Shown one piece after another: positions 11,801-24,027 of a stretch of 64,000 nucleotides of DNA. Positions within the stretch are counted from its first letter, which is position 1, and each line of letters opens with the position of its first letter. The stretch comes from Laetiporus sulphureus 93-53 (lineage: Eukaryota > Basidiomycota > Agaricomycetes > Polyporales > Laetiporaceae), in contig NW_024468545.1 in the NCBI RefSeq assembly GCF_001632365.1, positions 153,902 through 217,901 on the forward strand, read 5' to 3'. The position numbers were made by a program, and so were the translations under genes. The notes under the pieces were generated by a model, which saw nothing but the letters and a program-made list of their open reading frames with translations, searched no databases and was not told the DNA's origin.

Positions 11801-14450
11801 AGCAGAAGCAGTAAGAGTCTGGTTGAGCTGTCCCGTCGGTTCATTCGCGAAAGATTTTGTTGTCGGTTCGAGAGCGTCATCTGGAGCCGCTCGAAAGAGA
11901 GATTCGTTTGCACGTCCCAGTTTGCTGTATCCGTTGGTATATGCTGCATCGTTAACGATCGTCGAGAACCCCGGCGAGGTTGGCGACAGTGCGAAAACTG
12001 TGCTTGATTCTTCTTCACGATAAGTCGACGTTTTTGGCCTCTCATCCTCTTCACGGATGGAAGTAGAGAAATTTCGGTAATGGCCTTCAGGAATCGCGAA
12101 TTCGACGGACAGAGCACGGCTACTGACAGCCTCGCTATGAACATCGACGTCATCCAACTCGACGGGCAGCGGAGTATCTGGCGGCTGCGAGACACTTGCG
12201 CTCCGGCTCGTACTGATATCCATGGAGATGGACCGAGAGTCCTCGTCAAAATGGAATTCAGATCCTCCGACGAGTAACAGACTCGCATCGACGTCTTGGA
12301 CGTTCTCGTCCGCACCTTCATCATCTTCAGCTTCCGTCTCTTCATCATTTTCGACGCCCTCCCCTCCATCTGAGGACGCGTCATCCGGCTCCGGAGATGC
12401 AGCCCAATGCCCGAACGTCGTGGAGACGCTGCTCGACCGACTGTATGAAGCCGCCTTTGTCAGCTCAAGCTGCTGTGCCTCCAGAATCTGGCCAGATTGA
12501 TCGAGGATCGCATCTAGGTGCTCGTGGCCGCGCCTGCGCTCTTCCTCCTCTCGTTTCAGCCTCTCTTCTTGTCGAACATGCTAGCACATGCAACCCATTC
12601 TGTCAGGAATACTGCACACGAGGCGTTATGCTGCACTTACATAGACAGCCTTCTTCCACTCCGCGACCACCATCTTCACCGTTGCTTTTGCTAGCGCGCG
12701 CAAGCGCTTCTCCTCCTGCACCTTTATCTTGTCCTCTTTGACAGCCCGACTCTCCCAATATGCCCGCATCCTGCTCGCAACTTGTGCCGCGACCTGATGG
12801 CCGGTAAGTGGACGATGCAATGCTTTCGCCTTGACGGCATCGAGCACATGAGCCCAGGGGTCCTCATGTTGATCATACAAATCGGACGGGCTCCTCGATC
12901 TGCCTACGGTGTCATCAGACCGGCTGGTAGGGAAAAACCGCCCCTCTTTATGCAACCTGTCGACACGGTTTAAGAATGCTGCCTCTTTGCGAGCGAGCTC
13001 TTGCAACTCGGTCGCGTCCAGCTCTTTGCCATCGAGCACGGCGAATGATGATAGAAAGTCGGACAGAGACTCTCCGTAGCGCGGCAGCGGTGGCCTTTGA
13101 AGCGGACTGGAATAAACGGGGTCCGGGCGGCGCACAATGAGCTTGATGCGTCTAACTGTGGATTTGACGTGTGAGGATGGCTCAAGAGGTCGATGCCATG
13201 GCGATTCCCTCGTGCGATCCGATGCAGGTGCACGCCTCGAGATCGCAGAGATTGACTCAGGTGAATTGGGGATGTGGCCATTGGATAACCGTCGTTTCTT
13301 GTTGGGAGGCTGCGCACCCAACGGACCTGCAGTCTCCCCGCCACGCTTGCCTGTACGTGATGGAGGCGACTCTGGGTTCTCAAGAGCTTTCGCCTTCTCC
13401 TTCCCCTTTCGACTACCATTGGTACTTGAACTGGCCGGCAAGCCCGGAGGCGGCATGTCCGCCTTCTGCTTGCCTGCCGCGGAGGCCGTCCTGATACGTC
13501 CACTTTGAGGAGTAGAATGAGCATTTGACGAATGCTTGAGCGACTGTAGCCGCTCCGTGTGAGACCTTCGCGTCTGGCGGGAGAGCCCGACGGATGACGA
13601 ATGGTCGATAAGGTCATATCGCCCTTGGTACTAACGGAAATGTGAGCTATGTCGGGCAGTATAACCTGAGATATACCTCTTTGAACACAGCCGAATTGTC
13701 ATCCTTTGCAACCTACAAAAGTACGCGCTTGTCACTACGAGTGCCCTCATGCATGGCAGATCCTGCGCACCTTGGGATCATATGACAACAAAGTGACGAA
13801 CTTCTCGAGATGAAAGGCTTCGCGAACCTGATCGAATCATCAGCCTTGTTCAATGCTTCTTTGTGAGGTCAGGAGATGTGTAGCTGCTATATGTAGGCAA
13901 AAGAGGCAGTCGCACACGTTGAAGCAGCATGTTTCCAGCCGGGGATTCGGACCATTACATCCCTCTCACAGTTTGTAGGCATAGCCGAAGGTAACAGCCA
14001 TATTATTCCATTGGCACGACGCAGTCCTCCCGCAAGCTGCTCTGTGTAGACAAAGGAGTGGGCCATGCACATATCACAAGCCGTTCGGTGAAGTCATGAA
14101 TCGCGTCTCCTTTGATACTCCAAGGGAGGCGGCAAGTTCAAGTACCTGTCCATCATTCAACGCGGAACGATGGAGTGCTGGATGACACGGAATGCTTTCG
14201 AATGTGCAAGTACCATAACAGTCATATATGCATGGGAAAGACCACGTACCAGGGTATCATGCGTATTGAAGACGTTGTCCAGCTCCGTCTGCCGCTGCTG
14301 CACCAGTATAGCACGCTCACGCTCGACACTGTCATCCTGCACGAGCTTCTCTTTCTCGCCCTCATCCCTTGACACAGCGGTCGGTGTCTTTCGGCGTGAA
14401 TCCGGGTCATTAGATGGTCCAGAAATGGTTGAACGCCGTCTGGCATTCAT
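8895..14450 (-). CDS. SWR1: SWR1 chromatin-remodelling ATPase
   Basis: Nine exons: 14450-14250, 13827-13771, 13712-13677, 13630-12641, 12580-11442, 11387-10903, 10847-9587, 9530-9456, 9405-8895; 1584 residues. Domain order: basic N-terminus; [15 protein letters not shown] segment; disordered region; HSA domain (about 345-425, binds actin-related proteins); acidic linker; SNF2 ATPase with [19 protein letters not shown] and [16 protein letters not shown]; a long insertion with FDGVLHRA; the second RecA lobe with [19 protein letters not shown] and RAHRIGQ. The C-terminal [17 protein letters not shown] is diagnostic of SWR1 rather than INO80. It exchanges H2A for H2A.Z in nucleosomes. Intron 1 (13828-14249) is 422 bp, far longer than the others. 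The gene faces kinesin head to head. Confidence 0.92.
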
Positions 14451-15489
14451 TGCAGAGAATCGTGCATGTAAGCGCGTGGGAGGTAGGTCGACTTGACTGA
14501 TCTCGGCAGATACCCGACGGTTTCAGGAGATTCTTGAACTCAGAGACAGTACAGACGATTCCAGAGCGAGAAGAGCCGACTGTAAGCAGGATGCAGCAGC
14601 ACGTCGGTAGCATGCGCGAACTAGAGGGGTCGGACGCCATGTCGCGAATTACGGAGAGATTGTTTGGTCATGTAAACAAAATGATCGCTAGGACAGTAAT
14701 TGTGGCCCATCGTAATGAAGTTCCTTACAGCAATGCTATCATCATTTCTAAACAAAATCGAACGAGTGCTTCGGCTGCTAGCCATGACTATTGAAAAGAG
14801 TCTAGTCAAGACATGCATCGTTTCAGCGTGCTGTAACTAGAGGATAAATCTTTCGAAGGTCACTCGTGCTTCTGCCAGTGGAGGGCAAGTTGCCAACACT
14901 TAGTATTTCATTTCCGTACTATATTATCGTTGCGTTCAGCACCGTCCGTATAGCCAGCTCCAAGGCTCCTTTTCCCGAACAGTCATGAATCGCTGGGTGG
15001 GTGCGTTCTACCTGACTGGTCCTGCCATAAATCCCACATAGCGCTGTGTGGGACAAGGGGTGGATCGACCCTGGTGACACAATCAGTCGATCTCGTAACC
15101 GACACTCAAGTCGCCCGGAGTCACCACTTCCGAACTGCCCAGCCATTGTCCCAATGCACATCACAACATACATGGGTAATCTCACCAACGGATCCGTCCA
15201 GCTCAGTGCAGAATCTTGCACTGCATACGCGCCTGCCATGGCGCTCGCGAGTCAAGACTTATCAAGACAATCATGCAAGCGTGTGTACCCGTTATCAGTT
15301 CGAATGCCTGACTATCGCATTGATTGGACATGAGTACACGCTAATAGCATCCCATCAATGAATGCGGTCCCGTCACGTCAACGTCGGTAACGAGGGAGTC
15401 AATCAAGACGTCGAAGAACGCATATATAGGCCCGTGATACATGCAAGGAATCTACATCACCTACATCAAGCTCCTGCTCTGCCCTCGAC
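14451..15489. promoter_or_regulatory. Divergent intergenic region SWR1 / kinesin
   Basis: 1.04 kb between two outward-facing genes, expected to hold both promoters. The open frames here are short, overlap on both strands and show no recognisable protein or splice pattern. No RNA gene seen. Confidence 0.5.
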
Positions 15490-17695
15490 ATGGCAGCATC
15501 AATTGCGGCACTGAAAGCCAGCAGCCTACCTGACCTGCAGGCCAAAGTGGTGGGATGGAGGCAGAAGCAGCAACCAGATCCGGGGTTCAAGACCTCCCTT
15601 ACAGACATTTCCAATCAACTTACGAGCGGCAATGTGCTGGATGAAGTTGAGGGGAAAGACGTCTATGTGGCGTTCAGAACGCGGCCCCCGCTGGAGAACG
15701 AATTTCAGGCGAATTTTGCGACGTTAGAGTCTGAGGATGAAGAGAACGCTGAGGATCCGACACGGTGGAGCGATAAGGGTAGCGAGTCTCATGCTCCCGA
15801 GAAGTTCACAATATTCTGTCCGGGCGTCACCTTGACAAGCTCCGAGCCTGGCGAGTTTGTCGCTCATGTTCCTGGTTGGAAGGTGAGCATGCATCACAGA
15901 CATTATTTTAATGAGCAAGCATATGAATCCAATTTATAGTGGTCGGGCGCGACGCTTATGCACAAACAGTTTGCGTCCGATATCGCTTTTGGCGCAGACG
16001 CCGACAACGAGGAGGTTTACCAGCGCACAGTGGTAGCCAACGGCGTTAGTCATGTTCATAACCGATGCGCAAGGTGGTTATTGACTTTGAGTAGCTGCTG
16101 CCACTTGCATTGTCGGGTGGCACAGCCTGCATCCTTGCATACGGCCAGACCGGCACGGGGAAAACCTACACAATGGAAGCCTTAGAGCATCGTGTTGCCC
16201 GAGATCTGTTCGCGGTGGGAGATGCTGTCGGTCGTCGCCTCCACGAAGCGGAGAAGAAGACATTTGAAACAGACGCAAATATGGCTGATGGCAGCGAGAA
16301 TGATAACATCTTCGAGTACAACGTAACGTTCTTAGAGCTACTTGGGAAGCGTGCAGTCGATTTGCTCGAGCCTGTGGAAGGCCTTCCCGTAGACGCGCAA
16401 GGAAACATCTTACGCTCAGAGGTGCCGATTAAGGAGAATAAGGTGCGTGAGTTCGAGATTGTTTTCAGCCGCAAAGTCTGACTTGTTCGCAAGGCTGGAG
16501 ACTTTAATCCGCCGCTTATCACGAATGCTTTCCGTTCATCCGAGGAGCTCGAAGCGCTCATTGCAAGAGCACTCGCGTATCGGTGAGTAGGATCTCAGCA
16601 GTACAGATCCAACATGCTAATCGTTTCACAGACGCACCTCTGCAACAGCCCGTAACGCGACATCCAGCCGCAGCCACGCTATCTTGACAATTAGAATTAA
16701 GAACAAACTCCTGCCATACGCTGATGAAGGGCGATTAATACTCGTCGAGTGCGTCATTTGCATTCATAGTCTGCCAGAAAGACTATATCTCTTTTCAGCC
16801 TTGCCGGAAGCGAGAGATACGAGGACTCGAAAATGCACGATAAACAGCGCATGGACGAGTCGCGGGAGAACAATAAGAGTCTGATGAATCTGAAAGACTC
16901 TGTGCGAGCGAAGGCGCGGATGGCAGACGAGGAAGGCTTCGTGCACATTCCTTGGAGGTTGAACAAACTCACCATGCTGTTGAAGGTGATCTCTGTTCCT
17001 TGGATACCACGATCCCGACTAAGCTACGGTTGCAGCCAATCTTCGACGTAGAATCTCGCCGGGCTACAAAGACGGTCATCATCGCTCATGTTTCCCCGCA
17101 TATCCAAGATTCAGTGCACAGCGTGAACACGCTCTCATATGCTGCACCCTTCAAGACATCGCCCCCGAAGCCGCGCGGGCCTGCTCCGTACGACCCAGCA
17201 GATCCACGAACCTGGAATACTGCTCGTACGCGCCAATGGTTAACGGACGAATTCACCGTGCGCGCGAGGACCAGACAGATCGCTGCACACAAAGTCAAAG
17301 AAAAGGCGGCAGAAAGACGCGGGAAAAAGCTCCGTCCAATCGACCCTAATTCCCCGGTGCAGCTTCTGGTCGATGTTGACAAGCTGTGTCCCGAAGGCAT
17401 GACCGCAGTGCACTTTGGACGCATGTATACCACGCAATTCGTCCACCGTTGTCTAGAAGAGAGAAATTCCGGGGCAGAGATCACTCCGGATGTAGTGAGG
17501 AATATGGCCGCGGAGGTGATTGGCTCTCTGTCGTATCTGCTGCTCAGGGCGAAGACAAGGACGCGGAATGAGATCATGAAGAGCAGGAAAGCGTTGGCGC
17601 TGGATGCGGTGTACGGTGCGTTAAATCCTTGTTATCTAAGGTCCTTCAAATAACTTTTGAGTGCTCACGTTCCTGCAGGAGCCGAGCCCACGTAA
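15490..17695 (+). CDS. Kinesin motor protein, kinesin-13-like
   Basis: Eight exons: 15490-15882, 15940-16044, 16095-16442, 16494-16582, 16632-16748, 16799-16985, 17036-17615, 17679-17695; 611 residues. A short N-terminal helix is followed by a motor domain starting at VYVAFRTRPP. Nucleotide-binding motifs are all present: P-loop GQTGTGKT (residues 183-190), switch I NATSSRSHA, switch II DLAGSE. The LMNLKDSVRAKA and HIPWRLNKLTMLLK segments and the near-central motor resemble kinesin-13 microtubule depolymerases. The C-terminal 200 residues are basic, then helical. The third intron uses an AAG acceptor, with a CTGAC branch sequence 12 bases before it. The last exon encodes only five residues. 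A fungal-specific kinesin family is the alternative. Confidence 0.85.
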
Positions 17696-17940
17696 TCAGC
17701 TCCAGTGAGATCTCGAGGACTTCGAGAAGTTGTACAATAGGTACGCAGAATTGCATGACGAAAGCTGCTATGGAATTCCCAGGTAGACGAAGACTGCACA
17801 CACCGGGACTCGATGCATCGACCCACGGCAATCTGGAGGCATAATGATGTCATTTGTACCTCGTGTGAATATAATGCGATATCATCTGTTTCGTCCGTGC
17901 ACATCCTCCTCAGCAAACGTTTGAGCTGTTCAACTGTGGG

Positions 17941-18347
17941 ATGCCGTACCTGTCCTTCAAATTCACCGTCCGCGGGAGGGTGCAGGGAGTCTACTTCCGC
18001 GCATTCTCAAAGGGCGTGGCCCATGATGTTGGCGTCGTAGGTTGGGTAGCAAATGACACCGTGAGCCTGTCGTGATATATGCGCTCACCTCAAAGACATC
18101 TACAGAGACACGCTGACCTTGATTGCAGAACGGCCAGGTAGTAGGAGAGGCTCAAGGCGGCGAATCTGCCATAGATAGATTGTGAGGCATTCCACATCGG
18201 TTGCTCGCGATGCAGCGCTCTAATAGCTGATACAGCAAGAGAGCGCTATACACCGGTCCTCCATACGCTCGTGTTGACGCTGTAGATATAGCAGACGAAA
18301 GAGTCATAGACGAACTCGAGTACAATGCCTTTGAGGTTCGCCGTTGA
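17941..18347 (+). CDS. Acylphosphatase
   Basis: Three short exons: 17941-18060, 18129-18181, 18236-18347; 94 residues, the normal size of the family. It hydrolyses the carboxyl-phosphate bond of acyl phosphates. The catalytic pattern is complete: RGRVQGVYFRAF with Arg20, and GWVANDT with Asn38, followed by NGQVVGEAQG and a C-terminal GPPYARVDAVDI strand. ATG 17941 is the first in frame and fits the family start. It lies 245 bp after the kinesin stop, on the same strand. Because of its three exons it is easy to miss by ORF length alone. Confidence 0.88.
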
Positions 18348-18663
18348 CCTGGAAGAAGCAGACCAAACCAGTCAAAGCGCAGTCCAGGGGCCGCCTCGAC
18401 TAGCTGTGGCATCCTTCGCTCTGCTCCAGGAAGAAAGTCGCATTTGAGAGAGACTGAAGAGCAAGATATGTAGCGTGCAGTGGTCCACCGAAGAGGTGGT
18501 TTATTTCGGGAGGTCTTCGAAGGAAGCGCTTGTCGTGTAGATTAGATTAGATTAACGATCTATGAGCGCGGAAATCACTGACCACAGCCAATTGTCTCCG
18601 GCTCGTGCAAGTTCTACGACCTTGCAACGTCCAACCGACCTCTGCACCCTCGAGTCTTCGAAA

Positions 18664-19089
18664 ATGGCACGAAAACCGCAATTGTCAATATATGACTACC
18701 TCCATCGGGGCGTGGTCTATTCATTGCTGGGCCTCACCATCTGGGGCGTCGTTACAATGGGTCTCGTTCACCGGAACACGATGCAGAAGGGAAAAGGTAA
18801 AGTATAGATCGCCACTCGCAGCTCCTTGAAGTGCACTTATCTATTCTCAGAGGTCAGCATTTGATTGTTTGTAGTCGTGCGAGCGGTTGTCTCATGGTTC
18901 GCCGTTGGTAAGGCTTTGGCGCTGAAGGAAGCGAGCGTTCAGCAAGAGCAAGAGCAGGAGGTGGGCCTCTGCTGGGATGCTTCTGTTGACAATCTGTGCT
19001 GATATATTCTCCTCCTTCAGGATGAGGAGAACGAGATAGCTCTTGCCCAGGCGGCGCAGTCGGTGCTTACGCGGGGAAGCAAGTCGTAA
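18664..19089 (+). CDS. Small single-pass membrane protein (possibly mitochondrial, COX14-like)
   Basis: Three exons: 18664-18796, 18875-18960, 19021-19089; 95 residues. A short basic start (MARKPQLSIYDYLHRG) precedes one hydrophobic helix (VVYSLLGLTIWGVVTMGLV), then a charged tail rich in Gln and Glu. An upstream in-frame ATG at 18562 would add 34 residues; 18664 was chosen because the basic start plus helix looks complete. The layout (short, one helix near the N-terminus, charged tail) recalls mitochondrial inner-membrane assembly factors of the COX14 type, but there is no diagnostic motif, so the function is inference. Confidence 0.5.
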
Positions 19090-20326
19090 TGAGCTGGAAC
19101 TGCTCCTGGCAGCCGGAGCTCACCGCATGTGAATAGTCTGCCTTTCTCAAGTAGCTTGAGCTAATTCTGAAGGTGCATGGGATTCATTGCGTCTAGGCCG
19201 AGTCACGGCGACTGAGACTGCTTTCATCTCTCGTGGCAGTTTCTCTTTCCACCGCTACATCACCTGGCTACTTGACTGATCTACTCGCGATGTGTCTGAC
19301 ATTCTGGACTGAGTTGGAACCTCCATGGATAGCCAGATGTTGGTGGAGAGCATACTCCAGTATGCAGTCTCAATGTGCGCTTATTGAACGGATCCACTGT
19401 CGCCGTTGTGAACCGGAGCCACAACATCTTGCTAGATATGTTTGCGACTCGTCTGCGATCCTGCTTCGGCCCAGTATTCAACGTGAGTGCCCATGAGTCA
19501 TCCTGAGATGTTGGGGTGGACACCCCCTTCCCTGTTTCAAGATTACTATTCCACTGACAGCGGCGCTTGGCCACAGGATCAGCAGTAGCTAAATAGCTCT
19601 GCGCATTGCCTCCTTTTCAGTCCAACGAGGTAATATTCATATGAGTAACTGTGATTCTGAGTGTGAGGTGTAGCTGGCCCAGCTCAATACCACGTCTGAC
19701 AGAAGGAGTAGGGACTTCAGCCCACAACCATGAGCCGCACCCAGGACCTAATACAGTCTTGTTTTCCTTGTTAAACATCTTCTAGAGAAGACGCAGTATG
19801 CAGAAAATGGAGGAAGACGAGGTATTTTGGGAGAGGTTTGGGTAGGATGTTGGGGAGGAGATCTTGGAGGGGGAGACACCCCGAGTGCAGATCATTTCGA
19901 GTTGAAGCAAACAGTCTGGGTGCAAGTGGGAATATGGGATCAGACCAGTATTGAAATCTGGATGTGCTTGACGTGATATTTCGTTTCCAGATAGGCTGCA
20001 GCCTTCACGACCAGTGGCCGTGACCAGCGGCAGCGTAAACGTTGTATATGTCCATGTTCACCGGAATACCGGACTTGGACATCCGGTTTCAAAATAAAGC
20101 ACACTTATGTAGGTCGAGGCATGAGCGTAGATCGCGCACATTGCCAAGACCTTCAAGCGAGTGTCGTCTTGACTGTCACAAGGCCTACAGATCGATCCAA
20201 TATAATAGCTTGATGATAGTACACCAGTACAGAGGAGACAACGTGCATACTCTACCATGAGCGCGATGAGACATGAAAAGGAGGCAAAACTACATGACAA
20301 TGTCGTAACAAGAAGTCCACGTCCAC
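19090..20326. other. Intergenic, no gene seen
   Basis: 1.2 kb between the small membrane protein and the 3' end of the protease. The open frames are short and overlap on opposite strands, and none shows family motifs or a consistent splice pattern. Both flanking genes end here, so it should mostly hold 3' untranslated sequence. Confidence 0.5.
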
Positions 20327-22031
20327 TCACGCCGTCGCGTTGTTGTAGATGAGCAGATTGGGCGTGTCCTTGGGGAGCGTGTCAAGCGCATCGTCCGTAG
20401 CGAGCGCCAGCAACGCAAGCTTGAGCTGCTTCGGCGTGAGCGTCTGCGGCGGGACGGGCACAGGCGCGACGGCCTCCTCGACGAGCGCCGGCGGCGGGAG
20501 GAACTCAGACACCCAGCTCGGCAGCACATAATGTGCGAGCGCGTACGCGTTCACCAACGACGGCGGCACCACGCGCGATTGTAGTGTCAGGGGCACGAAG
20601 TCCTTCGTCACCTTGGGGTTGAATGTCGCCGAGGGGTACAGCGAGAGCAGGTAAGCGAGCATGCCTGCGGTGTGTGGCGAGGCCATGGACGTGCCCGAGA
20701 GGGTGGACACGGAGGTGTTACTGCCGATGTAGGTGGAGAGGACATTCAGGCCTATCAGGAACATCTCAACACAGGCATTTATGTAGAATTGGATGTTCAG
20801 GCATACCAGGTGCGAAAACGTCCACGCACGGGCCGTGGTTGGAGAAGTAGGCACGCTCGTCGGCAAGCGTTGATGCGCCGACGGTGATTGCCTTCTCTGC
20901 CGCAGCAGGCGAGTTGTTGCAAGCATCCCTGTTATCATTGCCTAGGACACCATCAGTGACGCCCACAAAACCGTGACACAATTGTGACTCACCAGCTGCG
21001 ACGGCGAAGTGAACGCCTGCATCTACAGCCTTGTTGACAGTGTCATCGAGAGCGCGCGACTTGCCACCGCCGAGCGACATGTTCGCAACAGACCCCTTGT
21101 GCTTCGTCTTGCCAGTTTCCATGAACTCCTTGAGTGCAGCCTCGGCCTTCTTCACAGCCTCCGTCGCGACCCACGCGACTCCCTCAACGACGTCGCTCAT
21201 CGTGCCGCTACCGTTGCTGCCCAAGACCTTCACCGCAATTATATGAGCGGCCTTCGCGACACCGTACTTGCGAGATGCGATAGTACCGGCGCAGTGCGTT
21301 CCGTGGCCGTTGGCATCCTCGTCGACGTCATCCTTCGGAACAGTCTTTCCCCAGGACGCGCGGCCCTCGAACTCGACGTGGTGGATATTAACGCCGGTGT
21401 CAACGACGTACACGTCGACACCCTCGCCACCATCAACGTCATATTCGTACCTGGTGAAGGTGCCGAAGGTCAGCTTAGGCCTATGTGAGATCCGTGCCAG
21501 GCCCTGTTGTGATACTTATCAGTCACAACTCAAAGGAGTCATCAAGCAGCATTCACGCACCCAAGGAGCACCCTTCTGCGTCTCGACCTTGTTCGCCTCG
21601 ATTTCCACTTCCGCGTCAATCTCCATCGTCCGGACGATCTGGTCCAGCTCGACGTAGTCCACCTCGGGCATCTGTCGTATCCGGTGGACGGTGCCCTCGC
21701 TGAACTTGCCAGCGTACCCCTTGATGTGTCCGTCGTACACATGCGTCAGACCGCCGTCGGTGTCATCCATGAGGGGATATGCCTCGTGAACACTCTGCAA
21801 AAAGTTGAGGTGGTTTCGCATAAGCGCAGACGGGATGTTGTCCTTGAGCATGACGATGTACGAATTGTTCACCGTCCCGTGCGGGTGCTCCTCGACGACC
21901 AGGGGAGCATAGGTGAGCAGGGACCGCTCGCGAGATATGTCATAGGAGTGCGTTGAGAGAGGCGTCGCTAAGCCTGACGCGGCGAGCGAGACCGCCAGCA
22001 GAGAGGCGAGCAGGAAGGAAGGCATGATCAT
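20327..22031 (-). CDS. Secreted subtilisin-like serine protease (S8, proteinase K / cerevisin type)
   Basis: Four exons: 22031-21561, 21503-20993, 20941-20807, 20751-20327; 513 residues. A signal peptide (about 1-20, MIMPSFLLASLLAVSLAASG) is followed by an inhibitor I9 propeptide (NNSYIVMLK ... GYAGKFSE ... VDYVELDQIV). The catalytic domain carries the full triad: Asp192 in VVDTGVN, His224 in GHGTHCAGT and Ser394 in SGTSMASPHTAG, plus oxyanion Asn in AAGNDN. A 90-residue C-terminal extension, rich in Pro and Ala, follows the protease core and is not typical of proteinase K. The enzyme should be secreted or vacuolar and activated by propeptide removal. The stop overlaps a possible donor (gtgagt at about 20328), so a further 3' exon cannot be excluded. 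Confidence 0.9.
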
Positions 22032-24027
22032 CGTCGGGCGGAGGATGAGCGGACGAAGCTGCTTCCGCTTGATAAGGACACGCGTACCATGTTTGTTTCT
22101 ATGTACATTGTGGCTACCTGGCGCCACTTCGCCCCAGTGCTGCGCCTATGGCCATATTAATGTCACGTCTGACTCACAATCACTGAACGCATGTATCGGA
22201 AGAAATCCTTTCTTGTCGGCCGGAGAAGTTTTGCAGCATTTGTGGCTGACATTTGTCCATCTTGGGACGCTTCGGTCAGCTCGGTGGCTCCACACCGGAA
22301 TGCCCCAGCACATCCAGCGATATTGGTTCCATGAGCTAAAACACTTAAATTTCAGGCAACGAGATGATTCAAATTAAAAATCACGCCGATTGATACACAT
22401 GAGGTCGGGTGAAAGATACTAGGAGAGTACGAGCAAATGAACCAAATCGAGTAGGCACATTGCCTTTAATGGCAAGGTTCTTAGATATCGCCCGTGGTTG
22501 TTGACAGGTATTTCTGGAGAGAAATCGACCACTGCTCAGAATAAGGAGCGACATTTTTGCTGTCAACGCGAAATCTCTTCTTGGTTGTAGGAGTGTCGTG
22601 TGCAGCGATGTTTAGCCTCTGGACGGCATCCTCCGCACCGGGCGCCTAGGGGCCACATGTTAACTTCGAGCTGGCGCCAATCAGTCACACGGCTAGCGAA
22701 TTGTCAGACTGGACTCCAATCAGGAGGCGACACGGACGCGAACATTTTTGTGCCGACGCATGAGCGGAGGCGAAGAACCCCCCATGCGACGAAGGGCAGA
22801 CTGGGGAGAGATAGACCACCATCAAAATTCCCTTTCGACGCCAACGGAAATGGTGTGTCCGAGAATTTGTCCTCGGCAGCCCCGACAGGAAGACATTTGT
22901 AAAAGGTTGAAATGAGACGTGAAGCCGGGACACTACCCTTACCATTTAGAAGGAAGGCCTTTCGAACTGCAAGGCGCGATCTCTACCGGATGGACGGGAC
23001 AGTCGTCTCGCGGCGATGATATCTAACAGAGAGTTAAGACGCAGACAGGAAGGTTGGTCGGGAGAAACTGCACAGCCGCGTTTGAATTCTTGGTCACATT
23101 ATTTGAAATCGTCCCGCACCAAGTTCAGTGCAAACATCACGAGCTTTGAGCATCGAAAGCACCGAGACCGGCCCTTCTGCGATTTGCAAAGTTGTCGACT
23201 CGGCCAATGTATAATCATCGGGAGGTGCCGTACAAAGCTGTCTGTGGTACGCCATTCTTCTTCCGAAACATGCTTGTGAGAAATAATTGCGCCTTTGCAT
23301 CAAAGAAAGAACAGTTGCCCGCTGGCAGAACTAGAGAGTTGCAATCAGAGGTGAACGTCAGCAGTCCTTCGAGGGAGCTTCCAACCAAGACAAACGGTAG
23401 TTGTGGCTGGTCCTCCTTGAGGTCAAAGATTCTTCCATTATCGGGCTGCCTCGTCGCCAACTCCGCGAAGGACATGCATTCCTCTGAGTCTCGTGAGGTT
23501 GTGTTGAAAACGCCAGGAGAGGGCACAATGGCCGTTTCTTCATGCCTCAGGATCCATAGAGTGAACACTCTTTTCTCATTCATGGAGGCAAGTCGCTTTG
23601 CTGCTTCATGTTAAGACACGGGTTGAAGACCTCAGAGAATAGATCTCGGATTCAGAAGGGTGAGATACGATGGAAGCCCTGCAACTGTGATCGCCGGCTG
23701 CGCAGATTTATCGGCGTCCAAGCCAATGCAGACGACGTGATTGGACCTGCAGCTTTCATTCCGTTCGCCTTCGCCGTAGAATTATGATGTTATAATCCGG
23801 TATATCGTCAAGATGAGCTCGGTATCGTCGAACCCGGCGAGGGGCAACGAAAATGAAAATGATGAGAAGTTTGCGAGCGCCCGCATCAGACAGCCGCTCA
23901 TGACCACAACAACGTCGACCGCTGCCGCGCCGGCATTCAGCTTGATGCCTTCCACTCGCACATCGTTCTGCCTATCCTTCGAATTAGCCTGGGCTTCACG
24001 ATAAGCAGCGCCGAACGGACTATATAT
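22032..24027. other. Intergenic, 2 kb, largely empty
   Basis: This region lies between two divergent genes (protease and SulP transporter) and holds their promoters. Apart from the weak ORF at 23215-23583 I see nothing that reads as a protein or RNA gene. Confidence 0.45.
23215..23583 (-). CDS. Hypothetical protein, 122 aa (weak)
   Basis: An ATG-started frame of 122 codons. The sequence has a plausible protein texture (mixed hydrophobic and charged, segments such as PFVLVGSSLEGLL and FTSDCNSLVLPAGNCSFFDAKAQ), unlike most chance frames nearby. No recognised family, no signal peptide, and the end may continue through an intron. It may also be chance. Confidence 0.25.
   Translation of the reverse strand: MNEKRVFTLWILRHEETAIVPSPGVFNTTSRDSEECMSFAELATRQPDNGRIFDLKEDQPQLPFVLVGSSLEGLLTFTSDCNSLVLPAGNCSFFDAKAQLFLTSMFRKKNGVPQTALYGTSR

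Noticed and set aside
13921..13990. Possible tRNA in SWR1 intron 1 (sequence like a B box, ggtccgaatcc on the minus strand)
   Set aside because: The flanking bases do not pair into a T arm, and no A box or acceptor stem can be placed.
17941..22031. A biosynthetic or defence gene cluster formed by acylphosphatase, small membrane protein and protease
   Set aside because: The products have no common pathway, the strands differ and the spacing is ordinary for the genome.
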